In this document: positions 7,608-16,059 of the stretch, piece by piece
Layout of the letters: each line of letters opens with the position of its first letter
Position numbering within the stretch: position 1 is the stretch's first letter
Program-made: the position numbers and the translations under genes
Source of the DNA: Nonomuraea aurantiaca
GTDB taxonomy: Bacteria; Actinomycetota; Actinomycetes; Streptosporangiales; Streptosporangiaceae
Length of the DNA stretch: 64,000 bases
Assembly: GCF_020215705.1 (NCBI RefSeq)
Contig: NZ_JAIWNB010000004.1
Coordinates: 186,001 to 250,000, forward strand
Reading direction: 5' to 3'
The notes under the pieces: generated by a model
What the model was told of the DNA's origin: nothing
The model's input: only the letters and a program-made list of their open reading frames with translations
Databases searched by the model: none

Positions 7608-8752
7608 ACCGCGCCCGGATCGCCGTCTGCCTGCTGTTCTTCCTGGCCGGGGCCGCCGTGGGCACCTGGACGGCCCGGATTCCGGCCATCAAGGAGGACC
7701 TCGGGCTGAGCGACGGGCGGCTGAGCCTGGCGCTGCTGGCCATCGCCGCCGGGGCGGTGGCGGGCATGCAGGCGGTCGGCCGCCTCGTCGACCGCTACGG
7801 CAGCAGCCGCGTCATGATCCCGGCCGCGCTGCTCCAGGGAGTCGTGCTCGTCCTGCCCGCCTACGCCGTGAACCTGGGCACGCTGGCCGCGGCGCTGTTC
7901 GGGTTCGGCGTGGTGCACGGGGTGCTGGACGTCTCGATGAACGCCAACGCGGTCGAGGTGGAACGCGCGTGGGGGCGGCCGATCATGTCGTCGTTCCACG
8001 CGGTGTTCAGCATCGGCGGGTTCGCGGGCGCCGCGGCCGGCGGGCTGTTCGCGCACCTGACGCTCTCCCCTACCGTCACGTTCCTGTCCGTCGGGGCGGT
8101 GGTCGCGCTCCTGGCCGCGTGGGCGGCGGCATGGGCGCTGCGCTCCCGGCCCGCCCCGGTGATCCCGGCGGACGGGGTACGCACGGGGCTGCCCAAGGGC
8201 ATCCTCTTCCTCGGCGTACTGGCGTTCTGCTGCCTGGTGGGCGAGGGCGCGGCGGCCGACTGGAGCTCGGTCTACCTGCGGGAGGACCTGGCCGCGTCCG
8301 CGGGGTTCGCGGCGGCGGGATATGCCGCGTTCTCCATCATGATGACGGCCGGGCGCCTGGCCGGGGACCGGCTGGCCGCCCGCTTCGGGCCGGTGGCGCT
8401 GGTGCGCGGGTGCGGGCTGCTGGCCGCCGCCGGGCTGGGACTGGCTCTGACGATCGGGCATCCGGTGGCGGCGGTGGCCGGGTTCGGGTGCTTCGGGGCG
8501 GGGCTGTCGTGCATCGTGCCGCAGGTGTTCTCGGCCGCCGGGCATCGTGACCCGGCGTTCGCGGGGCGAGCGCTGGCGAGGGTGGCGAGCATCGGCTATC
8601 TGGGGTTCCTGTCCGGGCCGGTGCTCATCGGGGGCATCGCCGAGCTCTCCGGGCTGCCGCGGGCGCTGGCCGTACCGGCACTGCTGGCCGCTTTCGTGGC
8701 GCTGGCCGCGACCGCGCTGCGCACTCGTACGGCCGAGCCGGTCGACTCGTAG
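7604..8752 (+). CDS. MFS transporter, YbjJ/FucP-like
   Basis: A 382-residue major facilitator permease with about 12 hydrophobic helices. Recognisable parts are FFLAGAAVGTWTARIPAIKEDL at the start, GRLVDRYGSSRVM (motif A after helix 2) and the VHGVLDVSMNANAVEVERAW segment typical of the YbjJ/FucP-like branch; the second half repeats with AGRLAGDRLAARFGP. The start is GTG 7604, overlapping the leader frame's stop. It is co-transcribed with a DeoR regulator, so a sugar or sugar-derived substrate is plausible but not shown. Confidence 0.85.
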   Translation: MNRARIAVCLLFFLAGAAVGTWTARIPAIKEDLGLSDGRLSLALLAIAAGAVAGMQAVGRLVDRYGSSRVMIPAALLQGVVLVLPAYAVNLGTLAAALFGFGVVHGVLDVSMNANAVEVERAWGRPIMSSFHAVFSIGGFAGAAAGGLFAHLTLSPTVTFLSVGAVVALLAAWAAAWALRSRPAPVIPADGVRTGLPKGILFLGVLAFCCLVGEGAAADWSSVYLREDLAASAGFAAAGYAAFSIMMTAGRLAGDRLAARFGPVALVRGCGLLAAAGLGLALTIGHPVAAVAGFGCFGAGLSCIVPQVFSAAGHRDPAFAGRALARVASIGYLGFLSGPVLIGGIAELSGLPRALAVPALLAAFVALAATALRTRTAEPVDS

Positions 8753-8795
8753 CCGGTCGGGTCCTAAGCCGGTCAGGTGCTCTGGTCGGTCAGGT

Positions 8796-9557
8796 CTAGC
8801 CGAACTGCTGCCAGCCCAGCCTGATCACCATGGCCACCACCACGCACAGCAGTACGATGCGGACGAAGCCCGTGCCGCGCTTGAGCGCCATGCGGGCGCC
8901 CACCTGCGCGCCGGCCACGTTGCAGACGGCCATCCCCAGGCCCAGCCCCCACAGCAAATGCCCCTGCCAGCCGAACACGAACAGCGCGCCCAGATTGGTC
9001 CCGGTGTTGATGATCTTCGCCGAGGCGGACGCCGACACGAAGTCGAGTCCGAGGATCGTGGTGAACGCGATGATCAGGAACGTCCCCGTACCCGGCCCCA
9101 TGATGCCGTCGTAGAAGGCGATGCCCACGCCCGCGATCGTCACGGCCGCCACGACGCGGCCGTCCGTCCGCAGATGGGGCTGCGGCACCGAGCCCATCGC
9201 CGGCCGCAGCGTCACGAAGGCGGCCACCCCGACCAGCACCGCCATCACGGCGGGACGCAGCACCTCGGCCGAGATCGCGGCCGCGGCCAGGGCGCCCAGC
9301 CCGGCGCTGATCACGGCCAGCCCCACGCCGGGCAGCGCGACCGCCCGGTCCAGCTTGGTGGTGCGCGCGTAGGTCACGGCGGCCGAGGCGGTGCCGAAGA
9401 CGGAGGAGAGTTTGTTGGTGGCCATCGCTTGTACGGGCGGTATGCCCGTCACCATCAGCGCGGGCAACTGCACCAGCCCGCCACCGCCCACGACGGCGTC
9501 GACCCAGCCCGCGCACAGGGCAGCCGCCAACACCAACACCACATGCTCCAGCGGCAC
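8796..9557 (-). CDS. TauE/SafE-family permease (sulfite exporter-like)
   Basis: A 253-residue membrane protein with eight hydrophobic segments and the internal duplication of TauE/SafE permeases: GWVDAVVGGGGLVQLPALMV and, in the second half, FYDGIMGPGTGTFLIIAFTT, both with the G-x-G-x-(G)-x-(L/F) loop. NKLSSVFGTASAA and ASAKIINTGTNLGALFVF are the matching second helices. Members move small organosulfur or sulfite anions. It stands alone, convergent with the MFS gene; the 225 bp upstream (9558-9782) hold no gene I can see. Confidence 0.85.
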   Translation of the reverse strand: MPLEHVVLVLAAALCAGWVDAVVGGGGLVQLPALMVTGIPPVQAMATNKLSSVFGTASAAVTYARTTKLDRAVALPGVGLAVISAGLGALAAAAISAEVLRPAVMAVLVGVAAFVTLRPAMGSVPQPHLRTDGRVVAAVTIAGVGIAFYDGIMGPGTGTFLIIAFTTILGLDFVSASASAKIINTGTNLGALFVFGWQGHLLWGLGLGMAVCNVAGAQVGARMALKRGTGFVRIVLLCVVVAMVIRLGWQQFG

Positions 9558-9782
9558 GCCACTCCCCCGATTTCCCCTGAGAACCGCCAGAAGCGTATAT
9601 GTCCTGCTTTAGCAGTCGGACAGGTGGGATGCCCCTTTACCCCGAAGGACTCGGGACGGCCGCTTCGCACCAGCTCAAAGCAGACCGCCCCGCAGGTCCT
9701 CGTCATCGCCCCGCGTCAGCGAGCGACTACCAATGGCGGCTTCCGCATCTCAGCGAGCGGCCACCAGCGTCCACCTCGCACT

Positions 9783-10400
9783 TCAGCGGGCGGCCGTCAG
9801 TGTCCGTTTCCGGGAGGCGTAGATGTCGTCGATCAGGTTGTAGGAGCGTGCCTGCTCGGCCGTGAAGATCCGGTCCCGCTCGATGTCCTTCCTTATCTCC
9901 AGATCCGTCTTGCCCGTGTGCCTGGCCAGAATGGCCTCCTGCTGGTCGCGCATGCGCAGGATCTCCCTGGCGTGGATCTCCATATCGCTCGACTGGCCCC
10001 GGCCGCCCTCGGTGGCGGGCTGGTGCAGCAGGACGCGGGCGTGCGGCAGGGCGGCGCGCTTGCCGGGCGTGCCCGCCGCCAGCAGGACCGCGGCGGCCGA
10101 GGAGGCCTCGCCGATGCAGACGGTGTGGATCTCCGGCCGGACGAACTGCATCGTGTCGTAGATCGCCGTCATGGCGGTGAACGAGCCGCCCGGCGAGTTG
10201 ATGTACATGTTGATGTCCTGGTCGGGGTCGAGCGACTCCAGCGTCAGCAGCTGCGCCATCACGTCGTTGGCGCTGGTGTCGTCGATCGGCGTGCCCACGA
10301 AGATGACCCGGTCCTCGAACAGCTTGTTGTACGGGTTCATCTCCTTGATGCCGTAAGAGGTGCGCTCGGTGAACGAGGGCAGCACGTAGCGTCCGCTCAT
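9783..10400 (-). CDS. clpP: ATP-dependent Clp protease proteolytic subunit (second of pair)
   Basis: A 205-residue serine peptidase of family S14 that forms tetradecameric chambers with a Clp ATPase. [10 protein letters not shown] is the handle region; the catalytic Ser is Ser101 in GEASSAAAVLL, His126 in LLHQPA, and Asp176 in IERDRIF. The neighbourhood of the Ser (ASSAA instead of AASMG) is typical of the ClpP2/ClpP4-type partner in actinobacteria. It begins one base after the stop of the other clpP gene, so both are made from one transcript as a mixed ClpP complex. No clpX or tig is beside it, so this is more likely the accessory clpP3P4-like pair than the essential clpP1P2. Confidence 0.9.
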   Translation of the reverse strand: MSGRYVLPSFTERTSYGIKEMNPYNKLFEDRVIFVGTPIDDTSANDVMAQLLTLESLDPDQDINMYINSPGGSFTAMTAIYDTMQFVRPEIHTVCIGEASSAAAVLLAAGTPGKRAALPHARVLLHQPATEGGRGQSSDMEIHAREILRMRDQQEAILARHTGKTDLEIRKDIERDRIFTAEQARSYNLIDDIYASRKRTLTAAR

Positions 10401-10401
10401 G

Positions 10402-10965
10402 TCAGTTCATCCCCTGGGCCATGTGGTCGACGAATCCGTAGTCGAGCGCCTCCTGCGCGGTGAACCAGCGGTCGCGGTCGGAGTCTGCCTGGATCTGCTC
10501 CAGCGGCCGGCCGGTGTGCTGGGCGGTGATCTCGGCCAGCCTGCGCTTGGTGTAGAGCAGGTTCTCCGCCTGGATCTGGATGTCGCTGGCCGAGCCGCCG
10601 ATGCCGCCGAGCGGCTGGTGCATGACGATCCGCGCGTTGGGCAGCGCGTAGCGCTTGCCGGGGGCGCCGGCGCAGAGCAGCAGCTGCCCCATGGAGGCGG
10701 CGAAGCCCATCGCGACCGTCGCGACGTCGCACGGGACGAACTGCATCATGTCGTAGAGAGCCATCCCCGCGGTCACCGATCCGCCGGGCGAATTGATGTA
10801 AAGCGTTATGTCCCGGTTGGGGTCCTCGGCCGCCAGCAAAAGGAGCTCGCCGCACAGCCGATTGCATATCTCGTCGTCGACCTCCTGGCCGAGAACAAGT
10901 ATGCGTTCCTTCAGCAAGCGCTGGCTTACCTGGTCAGGCCAGGCCGCACGCTGGGTCTCCGTCAT
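10402..10965 (-). CDS. clpP: ATP-dependent Clp protease proteolytic subunit (first of pair)
   Basis: A 187-residue Clp[19 protein letters not shown] and [14 protein letters not shown] (nucleophile Ser91), [12 protein letters not shown] (His116) and [12 protein letters not shown] (Asp165) give a complete triad. ATG 10965 begins MTETQR; the pair is transcribed leftward with the second clpP. The upstream 130 bp separate it from a divergent histidine kinase. That gap contains TTCGCTGGGGGCGCA (11031-11045), which resembles the CGCT-Nx-GCG core of ClgR targets; ClgR activates clp genes in actinomycetes, but the match is imperfect. Confidence 0.9.
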   Translation of the reverse strand: MTETQRAAWPDQVSQRLLKERILVLGQEVDDEICNRLCGELLLLAAEDPNRDITLYINSPGGSVTAGMALYDMMQFVPCDVATVAMGFAASMGQLLLCAGAPGKRYALPNARIVMHQPLGGIGGSASDIQIQAENLLYTKRRLAEITAQHTGRPLEQIQADSDRDRWFTAQEALDYGFVDHMAQGMN

Positions 10966-11030
10966 GGAATCGCCTTTCTCTCGAACTATTCAACGACGCT
11001 AGACCCGGGCCGCCGGAATTCCAGCTCCTT

Positions 11031-11045
11031 TTCGCTGGGGGCGCA
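11031..11045. promoter_or_regulatory. Possible ClgR-like site upstream of the clpP operon
   Basis: TTCGCTGGGGGCGCA lies 66 bp upstream of the first clpP start and has the half-site CGCT followed by GCGCA. ClgR boxes in actinobacteria follow a CGCT-N-GCG pattern (recalled). Spacing differs slightly from the canonical site, so this is tentative. Confidence 0.25.
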
Positions 11046-11102
11046 TTTCTCTAAAGGCGCATTCCACCGAGAGCGAATAACCATCGACATACAATCGCGA
11101 GT

Positions 11103-12419
11103 GTGAGATGGAACCTGCCCCGGCGATGGGCGTGCCTGATCCTCGGCGGCGCGCTGCTGATGCCGTACATGATGGCCGGGGTCCTCACGTCGGGCCTGCT
11201 CCAGGGCCGGTCGGTCAACATGTATCTGCCCGCCCAGCTCGGGGTGTTCGCGGCGGTGCTGCCGGTGGTGGCGGTGACCGGGCTGTTCCTGCCGGTACGG
11301 GCGCTGGAGGTGAGCGCCGCCCAAGGGCTGCTCGGCGCCGGCATGGAGACGCCGCCCAGGCAGGCGCGCCGGTCGTGGGAGGAGCGGTGGCGCACGACCG
11401 CCTGGTACACCCTCCATCTGGGAGTCGGCGGCGTGGCGAGCGGGTTCACGCTGGCCGGGATTCCGTTCACGGTCTTCACGTTCGCGGTGCCGTTCGTCGG
11501 CGGGCCCGCGCGCCTGCTGGGGTTCGACGTCGAGCCGGGCTGGGCCGCCCTGTACTGGCCCCTGATCGGGCTGGCCGTGCTCGGCGCGGTGGTGCTGGTG
11601 GCGGCCGGCGGGGGCACCCTGCTGGCCCGGCTCGCCCCCGTGCTGCTCGGCCCGACCCCCGGCGAACGACTGGCCGCGGCCGAGCGTCAAGCCCGTACGC
11701 TGGCCGAGCGCAACCGGCTGGCGCGCGAACTGCACGACTCCGTCGGCCACGCCCTGAGCGTCGTCACCCTCCAGGCCGCCGCGGCCGGCCGGGTGCTCGA
11801 CCGCGACCCGGAGACGGCCAGGACGGCCCTGACGGCCATCGAGCAGTCGGCCCGCGCCGCCCTGGACGATCTCGACCACGTCCTCGGCGTCCTGCGCGAC
11901 GGCTCCCCGCCCCCGGAGGCCGGACCGCCGCAGGCGACGCTGGCCGATCTCGGCGACCTCGCCGCCGCCACCGGCGCTGACGTACGCCGCGAGGTGGGCG
12001 ACCTGACCGGCGTGCCCGCCGTGGTCTCCAGGGAGGCCTACCGCATCGTCCAGGAAGCACTGACCAACGCCATCAGACACGGCCAAGGGCCGGTACGCCT
12101 GACCGTCGCCGTACAGGACGACGACCTGAGAGTGGAGATCACCAACGGGACCGCCGCGCACGGCGCCCGGTCGAGTGGTCGGCCGAGCGCACAGACCAAA
12201 CAGGCCGATCAGTCGGGCACGCAGGCCACGCGGCCAGGCATGGAACCGGACAGCCGACCGGCCGCCGGCCCCGGCACAGAGCCCGGCGGCCGGTCGGGTG
12301 GTCGGGGTGTGACCGGTATGGGGGAGCGTGTCCGGCTGCTGCGCGGTGATCTGGAAGCGGGACCCGTGGAGGGCGGCTGGCGAGTGTCCGTCCGGCTGCC
12401 ACTACGGTCGGTTCCGTGA
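11103..12419 (+). CDS. NarL-type sensor histidine kinase (HisKA_3)
   Basis: A 438-residue membrane sensor kinase. Four hydrophobic helices lie in residues about 8-190, then the phosphoacceptor His211 in ARELHDSVGHALSVVTLQ (HisKA_3), and an HATPase domain with N-box REAYRIVQEALTNAIRHG and G-box GVTGMGERVRLL. Between the N- and G-boxes there is a roughly 50-residue low-complexity stretch rich in Gly, Pro, Ser and Thr (about residues 352-402), inserted in the ATP-lid. GTG 11103 is the start. Its response regulator follows about 80 bp later. The signal is unknown; the divergent clpP operon could be a target but nothing shows it. Confidence 0.88.
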   Translation: MRWNLPRRWACLILGGALLMPYMMAGVLTSGLLQGRSVNMYLPAQLGVFAAVLPVVAVTGLFLPVRALEVSAAQGLLGAGMETPPRQARRSWEERWRTTAWYTLHLGVGGVASGFTLAGIPFTVFTFAVPFVGGPARLLGFDVEPGWAALYWPLIGLAVLGAVVLVAAGGGTLLARLAPVLLGPTPGERLAAAERQARTLAERNRLARELHDSVGHALSVVTLQAAAAGRVLDRDPETARTALTAIEQSARAALDDLDHVLGVLRDGSPPPEAGPPQATLADLGDLAAATGADVRREVGDLTGVPAVVSREAYRIVQEALTNAIRHGQGPVRLTVAVQDDDLRVEITNGTAAHGARSSGRPSAQTKQADQSGTQATRPGMEPDSRPAAGPGTEPGGRSGGRGVTGMGERVRLLRGDLEAGPVEGGWRVSVRLPLRSVP

Positions 12420-12498
12420 CACCCCCATGGTCGGCACCCTCACGGTCGGCACAGCCACGGTCGACGCCCCTGCGATCGGCGCCCCGGCGGTCGCGCTC

Positions 12499-13149
12499 AT
12501 GACGCTCAAGGTCGTGATCGCCGACGACGAGGCTCTCATCCGGGCCGGTCTGCGCGTCATCATCGACGCCGAGCCGGGGCTGAGCGTGGTCGGCGAGGCC
12601 GGTGATGGCGCCGCGGTGGTGCCCGTGGTGCGCCGCGAGCGGCCCGACGTGGTCCTGATGGACGTACGCATGCCCGCCGTGGACGGCATCCAGGCCACCC
12701 GGCGCCTGGTGGCCATGGACGAGGCGCCCAAAGTGCTGGTGGTCACCACGTTCGAGAACGACGACTACGTCTACGAGGCGTTGCGGGCGGGCGCCAGCGG
12801 GTTCCTGCTCAAGCGGACCAGGCCCGACGAGCTGGTCCACGCGATCAAGCTGGTGGCGGCCGGGGAGTCGCTGCTGTTCCCGGCGGCGATCCGGACGCTG
12901 GCCGGCCGCCGGTCTCCCGACGCCCGGCCCGCCTCGGTGCCCGGCATCGGGCGGCTGACGGGCCGTGAGGGTGACGTGCTGCGGCTGATGACCAGGGGGC
13001 TGTCCAACGGCGAGATCGCCGCCGAGCTGGTCGTCAGCCAGGAGACCGTCAAGACGCACGTCGGCAACGTGCTCACGAAGCTGGGCGCGCGAGACCGCAC
13101 CCAGGCCGTGATCGCCGCTTACGAGTCGGGCTTCGTCTCACCGAGCTGA
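12499..13149 (+). CDS. LuxR/NarL-family response regulator
   Basis: A 216-residue response regulator: receiver domain at residues 3-120 with acidic pair Asp9-Asp10, phosphoacceptor Asp55 in VVLMDVRMPAVDG, Thr in VVTTF and Lys in FLLKRT; then a LuxR-type HTH at about 150-205 (LTGREGDVLRLMTRGLSNGE, ETVKTHVGNVLTKLG). ATG 12499 begins MTLKVVIADDE; an upstream in-frame ATG at 12427 would add a repetitive 24-residue leader that looks like degenerate tandem repeat rather than protein. Partner of the kinase at 11103-12419. The 3' end lies in a terminator hairpin. Confidence 0.88.
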   Translation: MTLKVVIADDEALIRAGLRVIIDAEPGLSVVGEAGDGAAVVPVVRRERPDVVLMDVRMPAVDGIQATRRLVAMDEAPKVLVVTTFENDDYVYEALRAGASGFLLKRTRPDELVHAIKLVAAGESLLFPAAIRTLAGRRSPDARPASVPGIGRLTGREGDVLRLMTRGLSNGEIAAELVVSQETVKTHVGNVLTKLGARDRTQAVIAAYESGFVSPS

Positions 13150-13159
13150 GACGAAGCCC
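13128..13159 (+). terminator. Strong hairpin terminator overlapping the response regulator stop
   Basis: A perfect 13-bp stem: arms at 13128-13140 and 13147-13159 (GGGCTTCGTCTCA with its complement), loop CCGAGC. The left arm is inside the last codons and the TGA stop is the first base triplet of the right arm. No T-tract follows, as often in actinomycetes. Parts of the right arm (GACGAAGCC) recur in the adjacent 21-bp tandem repeats. Confidence 0.7.
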
Positions 13160-13189
13160 CAGCTCGACCAAGCCTCCCTCGCTCAGATT

Positions 13190-13264
13190 CAGCCTCACCC
13201 CGCTAGGACGAAGCCTCACCCCGCTAGGACGAAGCCTCATCCCGCTAGGACGAAGCCTCGCCCC
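13190..13264. repeat. 21-bp tandem repeat lying across a gene 3' end
   Basis: CGCTAGGACGAAGCCTC starts at 13201, 13222 and 13243 (period 21 bp) with a partial copy before. Read leftward, each copy repeats the last codons and the TAG stop of the DUF2268 gene (GAGGCTTCGTCC TAG), so the gene end has been duplicated in tandem. No spacers, so not CRISPR. Confidence 0.8.
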
Positions 13265-14099
13265 GCGGCACGATCTGCGACAGCGGCAGCGCCGTGCTCT
13301 CCGCGACCGTCATCCCGGTGGCGGCCAGGTGCGCGTCCACCAGCCGCAACCCCACCGCATATCCCGCCATGTCGGGAATGCCGCGAGGCTCCTGCCCGAA
13401 CCGCGACACCGTGGTGTCCCCCAGCACGTACGCGGACGTGAGGAGCATGCCCTCCAGATCGAAGTCGGTCATGATCTTCTCGTAGGCCCGGTCCAGCTCC
13501 TCGCCGCCGACCATCGACGACCACGGCCCCATGGCCTCGGCCCCCGACAGCTCCCGTACGAACGCCTCCGCCAGCCCTTCGGAGATCACGTGCTCCCCCA
13601 CCACCGGATGCCACGGCACGTTGGTGTACCGCGCCTGGTGGTGGAACTCGTGGACGGCACAGTGCGCGATCCTGCCGATGATCTCCTCCGACGGCCACCC
13701 GAGCAGGTACAGCAGGCCAGGTGAGCTGCCCATCCCGTAGTAGCCGCCCGTCACCTTCATCAGCTGCTCGCTGGCGGGATCGCCCAGCACGAACAGCACC
13801 CGCAACGAGTCGGGCAGCTTGAGGCCGGCCAGCCGATCGGCGGCCCGGTGCAGCTCGTGCTCGATCTGCCCCAGGACGTCCGCCTCCATCATGGCGTGGA
13901 GCGCGGGCAGGTAACGCGGGTCCTCGGCGTCCACCCGGAAGCCGCTGCCCTGGTGGTGGATGTCGACGATGTCGCCCGGCATCGGGATGACCTGGCGGAT
14001 GGGCGCCAGCAGCTCGCGCAGCAGGTCGGGGCGCCGCTCCAGCGGCTGCTCCAGCAGCTCGGCCATGGGCGTGAGCGTGTCTTGAACGATGAACTCCAT
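13245..14099 (-). CDS. DUF2268-family putative zinc peptidase
   Basis: A 284-residue protein with the zincin motif HEFHHQ (HExxH) in HCAVHEFHHQARYTNV and a third-ligand region SEGLAEAFVREL, both diagnostic of DUF2268 predicted Zn-dependent proteases. No signal peptide is seen, so it is probably cytoplasmic. The start MEFIVQDT at 14099 is chosen because a MerR-type promoter ends only about 8 bp before it, giving a leaderless transcript; longer readings would run through the promoter. The TAG stop lies in a 21-bp tandem repeat. Regulation by a MerR/TipA-like activator is inferred. Substrate unknown. Confidence 0.8.
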   Translation of the reverse strand: MEFIVQDTLTPMAELLEQPLERRPDLLRELLAPIRQVIPMPGDIVDIHHQGSGFRVDAEDPRYLPALHAMMEADVLGQIEHELHRAADRLAGLKLPDSLRVLFVLGDPASEQLMKVTGGYYGMGSSPGLLYLLGWPSEEIIGRIAHCAVHEFHHQARYTNVPWHPVVGEHVISEGLAEAFVRELSGAEAMGPWSSMVGGEELDRAYEKIMTDFDLEGMLLTSAYVLGDTTVSRFGQEPRGIPDMAGYAVGLRLVDAHLAATGMTVAESTALPLSQIVPRGEASS

Positions 14100-14107
14100 G
14101 TCCACGG

Positions 14108-14138
14108 ACGCTAGAACCTCACGCAACGTGAGGCTCAA
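14108..14138 (-). promoter_or_regulatory. MerR/TipA-type leaderless promoter
   Basis: Reading leftward: -35 TTGAGC (14138-14133), a 19-bp spacer containing the palindrome CCTCACG-TTG-CGTGAGG (arms 14127-14133 and 14117-14123), then -10 TAGCGT (14113-14108). Overlong 19-bp spacers filled by a dyad are the hallmark of MerR-family activated promoters, and the CTCACG...CGTGAG core closely resembles the thiostrepton-inducible tipA promoter of Streptomyces (recalled). The start codon of the DUF2268 gene is 9 bases below the -10, so transcription should start at or near the ATG. Confidence 0.7.
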
Positions 14139-14192
14139 GCCGAAAACCCACGACCCGGAAACCGCGCCCCGCACAACCGGCGAGCCGGGAGA

Positions 14193-14960
14193 TCAGAGCG
14201 GCGAGCCGTCTCCCGTGTCCTCGCCGGGCGACGGCCCCGGCGTGGCCTGCCCGCTCTTGCTCGGCGCCGGCGTCTGGCTGGGCGTCGGCTGCTGCGGCTC
14301 CCGCGTGGCCGGTGTCGGGGGCGCCGTCGGCTGGAAGTTCGTCGGCGGCAGGGGCCTGGGCAGCGGCTCGGTGTCCTCCCTGCCCATGATCAGCAGCAGC
14401 GCGATCACCGTACCGAGCAGCAACAGCACGGCCAGCGCCAGCGCGGCCAGCAGCACCCGCCGGCGCGTCTCCGTGAGCGGCCGGCGTCCACGCGGCTGCC
14501 CGGGCAGGGCGGGGGCGCGGTCGGTCAGCCAGTACGGCACGAAGTCCGGGCCGTGCGCCTGGCCGATAAGGGTGCCGCCGACCATCACCGGCTCCAGGAA
14601 CCACTCGGCCCCCTGCCGGCCCGGCGCGTACGGCACCGCCACCCAGGGGGCCGTGCCGGTCTCCATCGCCAGCACCTCCGGCGCGCCTTCCAGCACCGCG
14701 GCGCGCGTCTTGGTGGCCCGGCCGAGCCAGCCGCGCATGCCGGCCGGCGCGGCCTCGCGCATCGCGGTCACGAACCGTTCGCGCGCGGCGGCGTCGAAGG
14801 CGGCGCCGCGGGTCAGCACGGCCAGGGAGACGGCGCGCCCGTCCGCCCCCTGTCCGAGGTAGACGAAACCGGCCGGCGCCGAGTGCAGGCGGGCCTGCAC
14901 CACGAACGGCCCCAGCCGGGGCGGATCTCCGTACTGCAGCGGACTGGCCACGTTTGCCAT
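14193..14960 (-). CDS. Single-pass membrane protein with kinase N-lobe-like domain
   Basis: A 255-residue protein I cannot assign to a named family. Residues about 14-60 (LGPFVVQARLHSAPAGFVYL, then AFDAAARERFVTAMREA) resemble the N-lobe of bacterial Ser/Thr kinases without the catalytic residues, a pattern seen in actinobacterial pseudokinase-like membrane proteins. One transmembrane helix (LLAALALAVLLLLGTVIALL, about 175-195) precedes a Pro/Thr/Ser-rich tail of 55 residues, presumably outside the cell. ATG 14960 starts MANVAS. It is divergent from the moxR operon and may share its envelope role, which is only an inference. Confidence 0.65.
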   Translation of the reverse strand: MANVASPLQYGDPPRLGPFVVQARLHSAPAGFVYLGQGADGRAVSLAVLTRGAAFDAAARERFVTAMREAAPAGMRGWLGRATKTRAAVLEGAPEVLAMETGTAPWVAVPYAPGRQGAEWFLEPVMVGGTLIGQAHGPDFVPYWLTDRAPALPGQPRGRRPLTETRRRVLLAALALAVLLLLGTVIALLLIMGREDTEPLPRPLPPTNFQPTAPPTPATREPQQPTPSQTPAPSKSGQATPGPSPGEDTGDGSPL

Positions 14961-15014
14961 GAAAGCACAGACCGGCGCCGTGCACGTTTGCGGGACGTTT
15001 GGTGGAATGGCGTC

Positions 15015-16016
15015 ATGAGCGTCGCCGAAGATTTGCCAGACGAAACCGATGCGGCCGTCCTGCGTCAGACTCTTGACGAGGTCCGGCGGGTGATCGTCGG
15101 CCAGGACCACATGGTCGAGAGGTTGGTCGTCGCGCTGCTGGCCCGCGGTCACTGCCTGCTGGAAGGCGTGCCAGGCGTCGCCAAGACCCTCGCCGCGTCC
15201 ACCTTGGCCACGGTGGTGGGCGGCACGTTCGCCCGGATCCAGTTCACCCCTGACCTGGTGCCGAGCGACATCGTCGGCACCCGCGTGTTCCATCCGTCCA
15301 ACGAGAAGTTCGACGTCGAGCTGGGTCCGGTGTTCGTCAACTTCCTGCTCGCCGACGAGATCAACCGGGCGCCCGCCAAGGTCCAGTCGGCGTTGCTGGA
15401 GGTGATGGCCGAGCGCCAGGTCACGCTGGCCGGGGTCACCCACCAGCTGCCCAAGCCGTTCATCGTGCTGGCCACCCAGAACCCGATCGAGTCCGAAGGC
15501 GTCTACCCGCTGCCCGAGGTGCAGCGCGACCGGTTCCTGTTCCGCGTGCGGGTGCCGCACCCGACCGCGCACGAGGAGCTGGAGATCCTGCACCGCATGA
15601 GCGTCACCCCGCCGACGCCCGAGCGGGTGCTGGACCCCACGCGGCTGATGGCGCTGCAGGAGGCGGCCGAGCAGATCTCGGTGCACCAGCTCGTCGCCGA
15701 CTACGTCGTACGGCTGGTCATGTCCACCCGCTCGCCCGCCGAGTACGGGCTGGGCCAGCTGGCCGACACCATCGAGATCGGCGTCAGCCCGCGCGCCACG
15801 CTCGGCCTGGTCTCCGCCGGGCGCGCCCTGGCCCTGCTGCGCGGCCGCGACTATCTGCTGCCCGACGACGTACGGGACGTGGCCGTCGACGTGATGTCGC
15901 ACCGGCTCATGCTCACCTTCGACGCGCTGGCCGACGGCGTCGATCCCGAACAGGTCGTCCGGCAGATCCTGCACGCCGTACCGCCGCCCCTCGTCGTGTG
16001 GAACCAGAACCGATGA
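15015..16016 (+). CDS. MoxR-family AAA+ ATPase
   Basis: A 333-residue chaperone-like ATPase. Walker A is LLEGVPGVAKT, Walker B FLLADEINRAPAKVQSALLE, sensor 1 VLATQNPIESEGVYPLPEVQ, followed by the MoxR arginine finger region DRFLFRVRVPHP. ATG 15015 begins MSVAED. MoxR proteins work with the DUF58 and VWA proteins encoded immediately downstream, in metal insertion, protein complex maturation or envelope stress in different bacteria. Spacing of 43 bp to the DUF58 gene indicates an operon. Confidence 0.92.
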   Translation: MSVAEDLPDETDAAVLRQTLDEVRRVIVGQDHMVERLVVALLARGHCLLEGVPGVAKTLAASTLATVVGGTFARIQFTPDLVPSDIVGTRVFHPSNEKFDVELGPVFVNFLLADEINRAPAKVQSALLEVMAERQVTLAGVTHQLPKPFIVLATQNPIESEGVYPLPEVQRDRFLFRVRVPHPTAHEELEILHRMSVTPPTPERVLDPTRLMALQEAAEQISVHQLVADYVVRLVMSTRSPAEYGLGQLADTIEIGVSPRATLGLVSAGRALALLRGRDYLLPDDVRDVAVDVMSHRLMLTFDALADGVDPEQVVRQILHAVPPPLVVWNQNR

Positions 16017-16059
16017 CGGTGACGGGACCGGAACCGATGACGCGGACGGAGCACGGCCG

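Noticed and set aside
12427..12498. Longer N-terminus of the response regulator
   Set aside because: The added residues are a degenerate GTVGTATV-like repeat not found in receiver domains; ATG 12499 fits the family start.
14961..15974. Long leftward open frame opposite moxR continuing into the one-TM protein gene
   Set aside because: Antisense of an obvious AAA+ gene; only the part from 14960 leftward encodes a plausible protein.
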